A stretch of DNA of 35,000 nucleotides, from contig CAUYUJ010015736.1 of assembly GCA_963575745.1 (NCBI GenBank), forward strand, positions 137,861 to 172,860, read 5' to 3'. Below the pieces are notes generated by a model. That model made no database searches and was not told the origin of the DNA. It saw only the letters and a list, made by a program, of their open reading frames with translations. This DNA is from Prorocentrum cordatum. Taxonomy: Eukaryota > Sar > Dinophyceae > Prorocentrales > Prorocentraceae. Made by a program: the position numbers and the translations under genes. Positions 1-9,122 of this stretch are shown here, piece by piece (within the stretch, counting starts at the first letter, position 1; every line of letters starts with the position of its first letter).

Positions 1-100
1 GATGGTGATGGTGGTGGTGGTGGTGGTGGTGGTGGTGATGGTGATGATGGTGGTGTTGATGATGATGGTGGTGCTGATGATGATGATGATGACGACGATT

Positions 101-135
<35 letters not shown>

Positions 136-196
136 GATGATGGTGATGATCATGATGATGTTGCTGCTCATGCTGTTGATGATAATGATGATGGAT
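1..196. repeat. GAT/GGT trinucleotide microsatellite
   Basis: The first 196 bases are an imperfect (GAT)n/(GGT)n array, purer GGT at the left and GAT at the right. The open frame through it reads Met/Val or Asp runs and shows no sign of real coding. Confidence 0.9.
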
Positions 197-943
197 GAGG
201 AGGAGGAGGAGGAGTATGATTATCATGGCAATGGCCATGGGGCCATCTTGGGCGTCTTGGACAGATTGTTCGGTGATTCGGGGCTTTATTGGGCCGTCTT
301 GAGGGCCTCTTAGGGCTCGGTTGGCACGTCTTGGGCCTCTCTTGGGCTCGAACAAGTCATGCGGGAACATTCTGGGGGGGCCCAGAGGGCGCGCGGGGAG
401 TCTCGAGAGATTTGAGAGCTTCGTGTCTGGGCCCATTAAGAATCCTCAGGCTTGAGGACTGAGGCTCAGGGGATTGAGCAAGGGACCTGGGGAAGCCTTT
501 TGGGGGTCGTTTTGGGGCCTCTTTCGGGCCTCTTGGGGGCCTTCTGGGGCCTCCTGGGGGCCTCTTGGGGGCCTGTGGGCCCCCCTGCCCCCGAGCAGCA
601 AATGCGTCGGCCCCCCCCCCCCTTCCAGAGCCTTCTGGGGGCTTCTTGGGGGCCTGTTGGCCCCCCCGTCCCCGAGCACTAAATGCGTCGGGAATGGCGT
701 GCCCCCTCCTTGCAGAGCGAAGCTTGAGCGAGCTCAAGTCCACGCTCACAGAAACTCACACGCCGGATCGGCGGATGGACGTCGCTTCGATGCTGGCTGA
801 TCTTGCCCTTGCGAACTACACCAGAAACTTTACCAGGCAGACAACAACCACGAGGTCTATCATGCCGCAGCCCGCTTCGAGGGCGCGGTGGCGTAGCACG
901 TGCTGCCCACGACATGGCCATGGGCCTTCGCGAGACAAGCAGG
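197..943. other. G/C-run-rich stretch with no recognised gene
   Basis: This stretch has many short runs of G and C and repeated GGGGGCCTC words. Several frames are open on both strands, but they give only low-complexity Pro/Gly/Trp peptides. No exon with both splice sites and a recognisable protein was seen. Confidence 0.5.
540..692. repeat. Duplicated block of about 70 bp (two copies)
   Basis: Copy one is at about 540-611 and copy two at about 630-692. Both begin CCTTCTGGGG, pass through CTTGGGGGCCTG, a C-run and CCCCGAGCA, and end AAATGCGTCGG. The copies differ by small substitutions and indels and are separated by a poly-C tract. Confidence 0.75.
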
Positions 944-1152
944 AGGAGGAGGAGAAGGAGGAGGAGGACGAGGAGGACGAGGAGGACGAGGAGGACGAGG
1001 AGGACGAGGAGGACGAGGAGGGCGAGGAGGACGAGGAGGACGAGGAGGACGAGGAGGACGAGGAGGACGAGGAGGAGGAGGAGGAGAAGGAGGAGGAGGG
1101 AGGAGGAGGGAGGAGGAGGAGGGAGGAGCGAGGAGCGAGGAGCGAGGAGCGA
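944..1152. repeat. GAGGAC/GGA purine microsatellite
   Basis: All purines sit on the plus strand apart from the C of GAC. The core is (GAGGAC)n, flanked by GGA-type repeats. Overlapping frames read as Glu/Asp, Arg/Thr or Gly/Arg runs, so they are not genes. Confidence 0.9.
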
Positions 1153-1159
1153 GGAGGTT

Positions 1160-1500
1160 TTTTTGGATTGCGCTGCTGATGAAGCGTATGGCCTGTCAGC
1201 TGATGGCGGCGCTGCGGCTAGCAGAGGCGGTCAGCACAGTCAACTCGTGTGGCTATGCTAAACGGCGAGGCTCGCAAACTCTGCACGGGCACCAAGTTTA
1301 CAAGTACAGTACAGTACGAGGGGACCCCCGCGACAGAGCGGACGGAACGCGTCGAACCGAAGCAAGGAGTCCAGGCCCTCCCAAACCACAACACACCTCT
1401 CCGTACTACCCCCCATAATAGGCGACTGGACGGCGAACGCTAAAGGCGGCGACAAATATGACGTGCTGTGCCTCGTCCAGGGCACTCGGCTGAGGGGAAA
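1160..1500. other. Unassigned sequence
   Basis: This is non-repetitive sequence with short overlapping open frames on both strands. I recognise no protein motif and no convincing exon. Confidence 0.4.
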
Positions 1501-1550
1501 GGGGGAAGGAGGGAGGGAGGGAGGGAATGTATGTGAGAGGGAGAAAGAGG

Positions 1551-1623
1551 GCTGGGACACAGACCGAACTCCTCCTGCTCTCGTAGCACGGAGCTGAGCG
1601 AAGGCTGGGACACAGACCGAACT
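1551..1623. repeat. Direct repeat, 20-bp unit, two copies
   Basis: The word GCTGGGACACAGACCGAACT occurs at 1551-1570 and again at 1604-1623, 53 bp apart. Each copy is followed by a CTGCT/CTTTGCTCTCGT-like sequence, so the duplication is somewhat longer than the exact match. Confidence 0.85.
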
Positions 1624-1673
1624 GCTTTGCTCTCGTGATGTCGTGACATCTCGTACCTGAGCGTGGAAAGGAA

Positions 1674-2261
1674 CTTCGCACCCTCGCGACACGGACGAAC
1701 GACGACGGCGCGGGCGGCAACAACTGCTAAGGCCAGGCGTCGGCGCCTAGGCACGTCTGGGCCGTGGCAGCACGGCCCAGGTACCAGCCGGAGCAGAATC
1801 CACCATCCCATCATCCCCCCGAATCCAGATCCATCATCCCCCCGTATACACATGCCTATAAGCCACACGCGAAGCGCACGAAACAGCAGCGGACATGCCC
1901 CAGCTAAGAAAGGTGTGCCGCACGGGTGCAAACGCTCTGGCTGCTCTGAGAGCACTGGCGCAAATCGCTACACACCCCTGGGTTAGGCGTACGAGAACCG
2001 TTGCTGGAAAAAGCGCTGCGGCGGTGTATGGCAGAATCGGGCTGAATCGGGGGGTGATCGAAAGGCTGAGGCGGATGGACGAGGAGAGAGGGAGGACGGT
2101 ACAGCTGACAGAGAGCAGCACTAGCGGGAATCCTATCTCTTCCCCTCCTACCCTCCTCCTCTCATCCTCATCACTGCTTCGCATGAAGCTGGATGGCACC
2201 ACAGCGGGAGTTACCACGCGGACAGTGTGCAGGCTGAGGCATCTTCGCACCCTCGCGACAC
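1674..2261. repeat. Dispersed 19-bp direct repeat pair
   Basis: CTTCGCACCCTCGCGACAC occurs at 1674-1692 and at 2243-2261. The intervening sequence (1693-2242) carries no gene I can recognise. Confidence 0.7.
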
Positions 2262-2948
2262 ACAAAGAGATGCATAGATATACACAGGAACACGATTATC
2301 TACGCGCCGTCGTCAGAGGCTGTGCCGAGCCTACGCCGGAACATCATACCTGAGCGCTGACATGCATTCATGATCCCACTTCTATGATACTACATATGGA
2401 TGCCGATGGCCGCATATGCGGCAACCATGGCGGCTCTGGCGGCTTCGATGCCGCCTTGAGCAGCGACAGCGTCACCGATCCTCCGGCTCCTCTGGTCATC
2501 GCGTGCCGCGCGGGAGCCAACGGGCTGTCCCAGGGTGTCCGGCACGGCCACGCGCTCAGCCTCCGGATGCCGCGCCGAGGCAGCAGCAGGGACGGGGACC
2601 ACCTCGCCGAGGGCCTCTGCGGCGCGCTCGGCTGCCTCTCGCTCGGTCGCTGCCTGTGGCGCGGGCACGGCCAGGCTGTCGGCCTCGGCCTGGCGCACAG
2701 CGGTCGGGCGACGCCTGGCCCACGCAGCACGGCGTGTGGACGCCTTGCAATGGGCCTCGAAAGCCACGACTGCGGCTGTGGCCTGCCCCTGCCCGGCCAG
2801 CGGAAGCCCATGACCACTGGCTTCGGCAGCACCAGCGCCGAAAGCACCAGCAGGCAGACGCGTCACAGGGCGGAGCGCGCGATCACGAGAGGCGTGGCCA
2901 ACACCACCAGGAGCTCCAGCGGCAGCAGCAGCAGTGGGTAGCACGTAC

Positions 2949-3256
2949 CTGCAATCTCCACGATGGTCCGCACGAACGTCGGCTGCTGGTGGCGGCGGCA
3001 GATCTCGTGGAGGCCGTAGCAGGGCCGAAGACGATGACATCAACCTCGGCGAAAACGGCGGAGGTCCGGTTGGCGGCGGCGGCGGCTCCGGCCTGCGAGC
3101 CGCCAGTGGCTCAGCAGCAGCATCATGAGCACGATCACGGGCACGGGCCCCGCCCGCAGCCGCAGCCACCAGCTCCGGCACACCAGCGTGACCAGCACGG
3201 TCGGGTACGAGAACACCACGAGCAGGTACGGGTCCAGCACCAGGAACTCCACGAAC
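2949..3256 (-). CDS. Candidate exons of an unidentified membrane protein
   Basis: Reading leftwards on the minus strand, a CTGCAG acceptor precedes base 3256. From there 164 nt (3256-3093) read as a strongly hydrophobic peptide with two likely membrane segments separated by a basic Cys-Arg-Ser-Trp-Trp loop. This part could end at a GC donor (GCAG|GCCGG) at 3093. Just downstream another frame reads ordinary amino acids (Leu-His-Glu-Ile-Cys-Arg-Arg, then Phe-Val-Arg-Thr-Ile-Val-Glu) and ends at a textbook GTACGT donor after 2949. I could not join the two parts in one phase, because a TGA intervenes. The gene may be broken, or a further short exon may be missed. I do not recognise the family. 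Confidence 0.3.
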
Positions 3257-3399
3257 CTGCAGCTCGGACGGAGCCTCCGAGGCAGCAGGCGACGGTTGAG
3301 GCCACCATACTGGCGCTGCGGAAGCTGGGGGCGGCAGCGCCTCTGGCAGCCAACACCAAGTGGCCGCCGTCGCCGCAGCGCCCTTCAAGGCCTGCGCGG

Positions 3400-3862
3400 G
3401 TACAGGGACTCCCGCCGTCGCGGGGAGCGGCACGTACATGGGCGCCTCGGCCCTCATGCCGACGGCGGCCTGGCCCGTCCGCGGCTCGCACCACTTCGCC
3501 TCGGCGTTCATGCCAGCAGCGGGAGACGCCTCGCGGCGCGTCGGCCCGCTCTTGGCGTCGGGATGCGCCTCGCCGCGCACCAGGGCATCCTCGATCCTGC
3601 GGACCGCCTCGGCGAGCTGCTGGAGCTTGACGCCCACGTCGCCGTTATGCCAGTCGCCGCCGCAGTGCCAGTCGCCGCCGTACTGCCAGCCGGCGCCGCG
3701 CTGCCAGGTGCCCGTGCCGCGCAGCCAAGCGTCGAGCGCGTCGCGGCGGCGGCGGCAGGCGAGGCGGCGGGCTGCCGACGGGCCCAGCAATCGAATGTCA
3801 GCCTGGCGCTGCCAAGAGGGCCGCCACGCCATCGGGCAGCCTCGCACGGGCCGCCACGCCAT
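3400..3862 (-). CDS. Unrecognised coding fragment with Gly-Asp-Trp-His repeats
   Basis: The minus-strand frame that opens at 3862 and stays open to 2390 looks protein-like only in its first third. There it has a GGDWH repeat (Tyr-Gly-Gly-Asp-Trp-His, Cys-Gly-Gly-Asp-Trp-His), then an amphipathic stretch rich in Gln-Leu-Ala-Glu-Ala-Val-Arg-Arg-Ile-Glu that could form a short coiled coil, and then Ala/Pro-rich sequence. After about 3400 it becomes low-complexity and probably leaves the true exon. It could be an exon of the same gene as the hydrophobic exon at 3093-3256, or a gag-like piece of a retroelement. I recognise no family and see no unambiguous splice sites. Confidence 0.25.
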
Positions 3863-3869
3863 CGGGCAA
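3818..3869. repeat. Tandem 31-bp duplication
   Basis: GGGCCGCCACGCCATCGGGC occurs twice, starting at 3818 and at 3849. The unit is about 31 bp and the copies are nearly identical. Confidence 0.8.
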
Positions 3870-4077
3870 CCCTCGTAGCCTCCTGCAGCTTCTCACGCGC
3901 CTGCGCGCGCCGCTCGCGAGCCCGCGGGAAGGGCTCGTGTCGCGCGGCTGGCCCGCGGCTCGCCTGGCAGCAGCGCCAGGGGCGAGGCGAGGCGGCCGGC
4001 GCGCATGGCAGCTGCCCGGCGGCGCGAGGTGCGCTGCTCCTGGAGCAGTCCAAAACACCTCGGACCGGGGCGGCAGC

Positions 4078-4256
4078 TGAGCGAGGAGGGAGGAGGGAGG
4101 AGGGAAGAGGAGGAGGAGGAGGAAGAGGAGGACGAGGAGGAGGAGGAGGAGGCGGAGGAGGAGGAGGCGGAGGAGGAGGAGGAGGAGGAGGAGAAGGAGG
4201 AGGAGGGAGGAGGAGGGAGGAGGAGGAGGAGGAGGAGGAGGACGAGGAGGACGAGG
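4078..4256. repeat. GGA/GAGGAC microsatellite abutting the LINE 3' end
   Basis: This is a purine array on the plus strand that ends GAGGAGGACGAGG directly against the LINE sequence at 4257. The same words resume at 10454 on the other side of the element. Confidence 0.85.
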
Positions 4257-4320
4257 ATTCCAGCGATTCCAGAATTCGGGGGATTCACGAGTGCAAGCTC
4301 GGGCCCACGGATCAAGACAG

Positions 4321-6825
4321 TCAAGGAGCGGGGAAGGCCATGCCGTACTTGGGAGGCTTGCCTTCGGCCAGCCGCTCAAGATTGCGCCTGCCAGTGGCGG
4401 ACAGAGGCGTGCCTGTCTCAGGGCACGCGGGTGGACAGGGCTTGGCCAACTTCTGAACAATGTTGGCAGCGAAGTACCCGCAGCAACGACAGTACAAAAT
4501 TCCTTTGAATTCAGCCAGGACGTGCGTCGGGTGCGCACTCGAGAAACATGGATGTCCGTTCGGGTTGCCCTGGGACGCGGGGCCAGGGGAAGTCGAAGGG
4601 TCCAACCTGCCAGACGACGAGGACCCCAACACCAGCGCACCAGGGCACTGACTAGGCCAGAATTTGGCCAGCTCCCCTCGGACGGCAGGAAATCTACAGA
4701 GACACCGTGAGCACTTAAAGGATCCAGCTACTTTACACACATCATGGCCCTGCTCACGCAATCTCACCTTGCGGAGGTTGCTCGAACAGGGTCCTCGCTC
4801 TTTGTGGTGCTCCCTACCTAGACGATCCTCTCGAGTCCTCGGGCACATGAGCGAAACGTGCCTGGAGACAGCGAGGAGTCGTTTAACCACACGTAAACAA
4901 TTTTCATCTACATTATAAATTTCCCTGACCTTCTCAGCAGGGAGGGCCCCCCACTTGGCAGCTTCCCCCGCAAAGTGATCGGCAACGCCATTGGCGACTA
5001 ATCCTTGGGGGGTCAGGCGGTGGGCGGAAACCTGCTTGAAGGTGGGGTGGCTCTTGCACCAGTGGACCTCCAGCTGGCCATCTCTGTCGCCAAGCTGGTC
5101 CCAGACCTGCTGCCACAGGTCCAGCATGCATGAGTGATCAACTTCAACGTCCTTCCGAGCAAAAGCGCGAGCAACCGGCAGAAAGTCAGTGTACAGCACC
5201 GCATCACCGACAACTAATCGCAACAGCTGGATCACGGCATACCATTCTGCACGGGGAGAGTTTTGCTCGGCACCAGGAAGGGTTCCACACAACACGCCAG
5301 CCACCTGGAGGGTCCCTGGTTGAAGGTGAACAACAGACCACCCGCATCTCCTCAACCTCCAATCCTTCGTATGTTCTCCTCCAGAAGCGTCACTCCCGAA
5401 TATCCCCCCATGAATCGGAACACCTTCACGAAGCGCCTCATGAAAGGATCCCCAGGCCCAAACCTTAGTTTCCACGGGGGGCAACACTCCAACCGTCCAG
5501 CCCAGGGGAACCAGGCCACGAGTCCAGAAACACTCCGATTCAGGAACACCAACGAGGGAATCTTGAAACATATGATTAGTGAGGTGTATGTGGTCATCAT
5601 CAATATTCGCATTATCTTGACAGCCCCAGTATCTGTGCCAAGGTGTTTCCTGGCGAACTCCACAACGAGGGCATACACCATTGCTGAGATAGCCGCTGTC
5701 CTTGAGGCGCTGCTCTGGCCACTGGCCGCCAGAGGCGAGGTGATTCAAAATAGCAACACCGTCGAGATCGCCTTGCCGAGAAAGCGAATTCCGCAGCCTA
5801 CGCAACACAGTAAAATCAACACCTTCATGCAGACCCTGTCCCCCGTAAGCCTCAGAGGCTTGGACCCAAATCATACTGCCCACTTGTTCTTCAACCGTCT
5901 TCCACAAAAAAGAAAACGGAAAATCACGTCGATCAACATGGAGGGTAACACCAGGGAATCTCCACGTGCAGGGCTCCAGTGGGTTCCCATTGGGCTCCAA
6001 GATACACATGATGACAGACGCGATGGGGCCCCGCACATGACGCCAACGGTGAACAGGTGGAACACTTCGCAGCTTAGCTAACAACTTGGGCCATACTTTG
6101 TTCACGCTACAAACCTGGCTAGGGTCGAGGACACGGTAAGTTCGGCTCCATTCCAAGAGATGTTCGTAGCGAATCTTATACGCTGGGTCATCAGACATAG
6201 CATGATCAAGAGCAAGGAGGGTAGTGGTACAACAGCCTGCATGCCATCGTCCTGTCGCTTTAGCAGCCTGGGCACGAAGTGAACGCATGCGCGAGGGCGG
6301 AGTGCCGAGGACTTGATGGCTCCATGTGCCAACAGCAACCACACCTGGCTTAAACAACTTGCGAGCACGACGATTAACATGGGACAGGAACGTGAGCCTC
6401 TTACTGCGAAGCCTAGCTTCTTCCTTGCGCTGAGTCATTTTCCACATCGTCCTCCTCCTCCCCGCCGTGGTCCCAACTCCCAAGTCCTTCACAGAATCAA
6501 CAACTTTAAGCGGAACGTTCAGCTCATCACAGAGAGCCTGAAAAGGGCGACCAACTTGCCGAGAAGAGGCGACGACGCACGACTTCGACGAGATCTTACA
6601 CCCACGACGTTTCAATACATCACAAAGTTCTCGCGCAGCTGGCACCAGTTTGGTAATGATGTCCTGCGCGGAGCCTTGGATGCACTGGGTAAGGTCGTCC
6701 ACATACGCCGAAATCGGGACTCGAGGGACACGACAATGTGCCGCCTCCAAGATGTCATAGAGATAACATTTGATCCATGGCAGGGACTGGGAACATCCAG
6801 CTAAATGGACTGGCCTGCCTGCATA
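4321..6825 (-). CDS. LINE ORF2, second part: RT motifs B-E, CCHC, RNase H
   Basis: This frame continues the same polyprotein after the frameshift. Counting from the in-frame TTG at 6750, the RT active site Tyr-Val-Asp-Asp is at 16-19 (6694-6705). Motif B (Gly-Cys-Ser-Gln-Ser-Leu-Pro-Trp) lies upstream in the same frame. The RT thumb follows, then C-x2-C-x8-H-x4-C at 360-377. An RNase H domain has all four acidic residues: Asp454 (Gly-Ser-Asp-Ala-Ser-Gly), Glu502 (Arg-Ala-Glu-Trp), Asp522 (Tyr-Thr-Asp) and Asp591 (Val-Ala-Asp). The C-terminal 150 residues contain Cys-Ser-Arg-Cys-Leu-Cys near 680 and Cys-Arg-Cys-Cys near 754, perhaps a second zinc-binding region. The stop is at 4321. Apart from the frameshift this half looks intact. 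Confidence 0.85.
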   Translation of the reverse strand, partial: YAGRPVHLAGCSQSLPWIKCYLYDILEAAHCRVPRVPISAYVDDLTQCIQGSAQDIITKLVPAARELCDVLKRRGCKISSKSCVVASSRQVGRPFQALCDELNVPLKVVDSVKDLGVGTTAGRRRTMWKMTQRKEEARLRSKRLTFLSHVNRRARKLFKPGVVAVGTWSHQVLGTPPSRMRSLRAQAAKATGRWHAGCCTTTLLALDHAMSDDPAYKIRYEHLLEWSRTYRVLDPSQVCSVNKVWPKLLAKLRSVPPVHRWRHVRGPIASVIMCILEPNGNPLEPCTWRFPGVTLHVDRRDFPFSFLWKTVEEQVGSMIWVQASEAYGGQGLHEGVDFTVLRRLRNSLSRQGDLDGVAILNHLASGGQWPEQRLKDSGYLSNGVCPRCGVRQETPWHRYWGCQDNANIDDDHIHLTNHMFQDSLVGVPESECFWTRGLVPLGWTVGVLPPVETKVWAWGSFHEALREGVPIHGGIFGSDASGGEHTKDWRLRRCGWSVVHLQPGTLQVAGVLCGTLPGAEQNSPRAEWYAVIQLLRLVVGDAVLYTDFLPVARAFARKDVEVDHSCMLDLWQQVWDQLGDRDGQLEVHWCKSHPTFKQVSAHRLTPQGLVANGVADHFAGEAAKWGALPAEKVREIYNVDENCLRVVKRLLAVSRHVSLMCPRTREDRLGREHHKERGPCSSNLRKVRLREQGHDVCKVAGSFKCSRCLCRFPAVRGELAKFWPSQCPGALVLGSSSSGRLDPSTSPGPASQGNPNGHPCFSSAHPTHVLAEFKGILYCRCCGYFAANIVQKLAKPCPPACPETGTPLSATGRRNLERLAEGKPPKYGMAFPAP

Positions 6826-9122
6826 ACACCCGACACCAGGGACTGGACCTCGAGGAGCCTGGGGGAGGTGTGGATCAGGAGGCCCAGGTAGAGGAGCAAG
6901 GAGGAGTAGTCGACAGCCTGAGCCAAGCCGATGAGCTTACTTGGGTCGATGGTGTCAAAAAACTTCTCCATATCCCAGTGGCCAGAAACAGAAAACACTC
7001 CCTCCACCCGAGCACACTCGTGCAAAACCTCACGGAGCATGGCGGCCCGCAAGGCCGACGATTTCTTCACAGCCGCATCCCAGAAGGCGACGTGGGAATC
7101 GGTCCAGTCCTGGATTTTGTCCCCGCGGATTCGGGTATACAGTCGGTAGAGGGTGGGGCACATAGTGATGGGTCTTTCAGACGTGGACGTTTTGGGCAGG
7201 AGGGTGACCAGACAAAGGTAGACCTGCTGGGGGAACTCAAGGGCATACTCGATGCCATTAAAAATGGTGGCCAAGTGATCCAGGGCTTCACCAGGAAGCC
7301 GCATCAAATCACGAGGGGACCACCCGTCCACGCCAAGGGCCGTGTCGGCCGAGAAACTTTTGCAAGCCGTGAGCACGTCTTGGCCCTCAATGCCGCGAGC
7401 CTCAAGCGACTCCAGCTCAGCGACAGGTCTGAGGCGCTGCATAGCGTACTCTAGATCACCGGCTTGCCTACTCGTTGGCGTCCGCCAGGACGCCCAAAAC
7501 TGCTCGCGATATCTCATCAGCTCTTGGGGGGTTTGGGCAACAAAAGTGGGAGTAACAAACATCTCAACCTCCTTCTTGGCATCAGAACGTAACCAACGGT
7601 GCACCACTTTCGCTCCCCCCGCAAGTCCCTTGGAGAGCCAGGCCTGGATGCCGAGGCGATTAGCTTTCCGAGCCGCAGTCCACGCGCGACGAAGGACGGG
7701 GACGAGAGCTTCTTGGATGGCTTCGAGCTTCCGAGGGTCGCCTGGGATGTCTTGCAACCACCCTGTCCATACAGCAGCTTGCCGTGCATCGGCAAGGCCT
7801 TCAAGGCGTAGCCCCACCTCGTCACCGCGCGCTCGGAGGAGAGTCCTGAGAGCGGTGACCTGGGTGGTGCCTCCTCTCTTCAAGGCGACAACAAAATCAT
7901 ACAGGCGGGGCGATATCAGCGCCCAAAAAGCCAGGCAGGGGTGGGAGAAGCCTTGCTTCATCACTCCTCGTTTGGGAAGGGTCCGCTCCTGCACAACTAC
8001 TGCTCTGCCCCTGCGCCCCCCCGGCGAAGGCCAGGTGGAGAGGGAGCGGGAGCAAAACAGCATTTCCGCAGCAGTAGACCACTTTCGATAGGATTCCGAG
8101 AGTCCTTGCGAGTGTAGGGGCCAGTGAAACTCGAGGAAGGCTCCACGGACTTCGCGAGGTATCTCCACAACTTGGTCACCGGCACGGTGGACAAAATCAC
8201 TCCAACGCTGATCAGGCCCAGGGTGGGCCCCGATTGGAACAGGTCTATCTCGTTTCATCACGGTGTCACGGAGAACCTCGAGCGACATCTGCACATGCAA
8301 GCAGGCGTGTGTCTTAAAAGCGGAGCTCCAATCCGCATCAATCGTCAGGTATGGGCGGATGTCCCGCGACACGACAGCATAATCGATCAGGCGGCCAGTG
8401 CCTTTGTCACAGGTAAAGTCAGTATTGCGGGGGTCCACCGTGACGCCAGAGACAACCTCACAGAATCCACACTGATGCAACTCAAGGGGCTCCATGTTGA
8501 AATCTCCCAAGAGGATCCACGGGCGCTCAAGCATCCCCAGGAACTCAACCACTTCATGGAGACGGTCGAGGTTTATACCTGAAGCTCCAATCCCAGAGAC
8601 GAGATAGATAACTCCCAGAGCGAGCGTACAATGCTGCGTCTTCATTTCCAGGAAAACCCAACTCTGCCCCTGGCCCACGTTCTCGACCCCAGCTGGGAGA
8701 CTACGTAGGAATTTCTTGCAGTAGACCGCCTTCTGCACGACAGCGCCGACGCCGCCGTGCCATCCTCCGCCAGGCGAGGGAAGGGCTGCTTGGAAGTGCG
8801 GGCGCCATCCCATAGATGAGCAGTCTCTCTTGGCGGCCTGTAGCTTGTCGGGTCCCTGATGGTGCTCGGCAAAGAGGTAAACATCGACGTCCTCAACAGC
8901 TCTGGCAAGTTCAGACTTGGCCAGTTCAGACCAGCTGGAAACGTTGCAGAACTTGACATCGATAGTCGAACGCACGTCGACCCTCTGCCATCGCCGCCCC
9001 AGGGACTCGTCAAACCAACGACGCGCCTTGCACAACTTGGGGGGCTGCCAGGTGGGCAAAAGCGTTGACCCACATATCATTAGCATAAGTAGCCACCTTG
9101 AGCTTCTTATGCGCCTGCGCAT
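6801..9122 (-). CDS. LINE ORF2, first part: APE endonuclease and N-terminal RT
   Basis: This frame has 773 codons from an ATG at 9122 that lies inside the end of ORF1. The N-terminal 280 residues are an APE-like endonuclease. They include an Asn-Val-Ser-Ser-Trp strand near 60, Ala-Glu-His-His with the metal-binding Glu at 86, Gly-Asp-Phe-Asn at 206-209, Ile-Asp-Tyr at 246-248 and Thr-His-Ala-Cys-Leu-His near 271-276 for the terminal His motif. After a linker the RT begins: Gly-Val-Asp-Gly-Trp-Ser, then Leu-Pro-Lys near 642, and motif A Asp-Met-Glu-Lys-Phe-Phe-Asp at 717-723. The frame hits TAG at 6801-6803. RT motif B continues in another frame from about 6825, so ORF2 was one protein. Confidence 0.85.
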   Translation of the reverse strand: MRRRIRSSRWLLMLMICGSTLLPTWQPPKLCKARRWFDESLGRRWQRVDVRSTIDVKFCNVSSWSELAKSELARAVEDVDVYLFAEHHQGPDKLQAAKRDCSSMGWRPHFQAALPSPGGGWHGGVGAVVQKAVYCKKFLRSLPAGVENVGQGQSWVFLEMKTQHCTLALGVIYLVSGIGASGINLDRLHEVVEFLGMLERPWILLGDFNMEPLELHQCGFCEVVSGVTVDPRNTDFTCDKGTGRLIDYAVVSRDIRPYLTIDADWSSAFKTHACLHVQMSLEVLRDTVMKRDRPVPIGAHPGPDQRWSDFVHRAGDQVVEIPREVRGAFLEFHWPLHSQGLSESYRKWSTAAEMLFCSRSLSTWPSPGGRRGRAVVVQERTLPKRGVMKQGFSHPCLAFWALISPRLYDFVVALKRGGTTQVTALRTLLRARGDEVGLRLEGLADARQAAVWTGWLQDIPGDPRKLEAIQEALVPVLRRAWTAARKANRLGIQAWLSKGLAGGAKVVHRWLRSDAKKEVEMFVTPTFVAQTPQELMRYREQFWASWRTPTSRQAGDLEYAMQRLRPVAELESLEARGIEGQDVLTACKSFSADTALGVDGWSPRDLMRLPGEALDHLATIFNGIEYALEFPQQVYLCLVTLLPKTSTSERPITMCPTLYRLYTRIRGDKIQDWTDSHVAFWDAAVKKSSALRAAMLREVLHECARVEGVFSVSGHWDMEKFFDTIDPSKLIGLAQAVDYSSLLLYLGLLIHTSPRLLEVQSLVSGVMQAGQSI

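Noticed and set aside
2416-3630. 404-codon plus-strand open frame
   Set aside because: It is Arg/Ala/Pro/Gln-rich with no motif. It looks like the antisense of GC-biased sequence on the minus strand.
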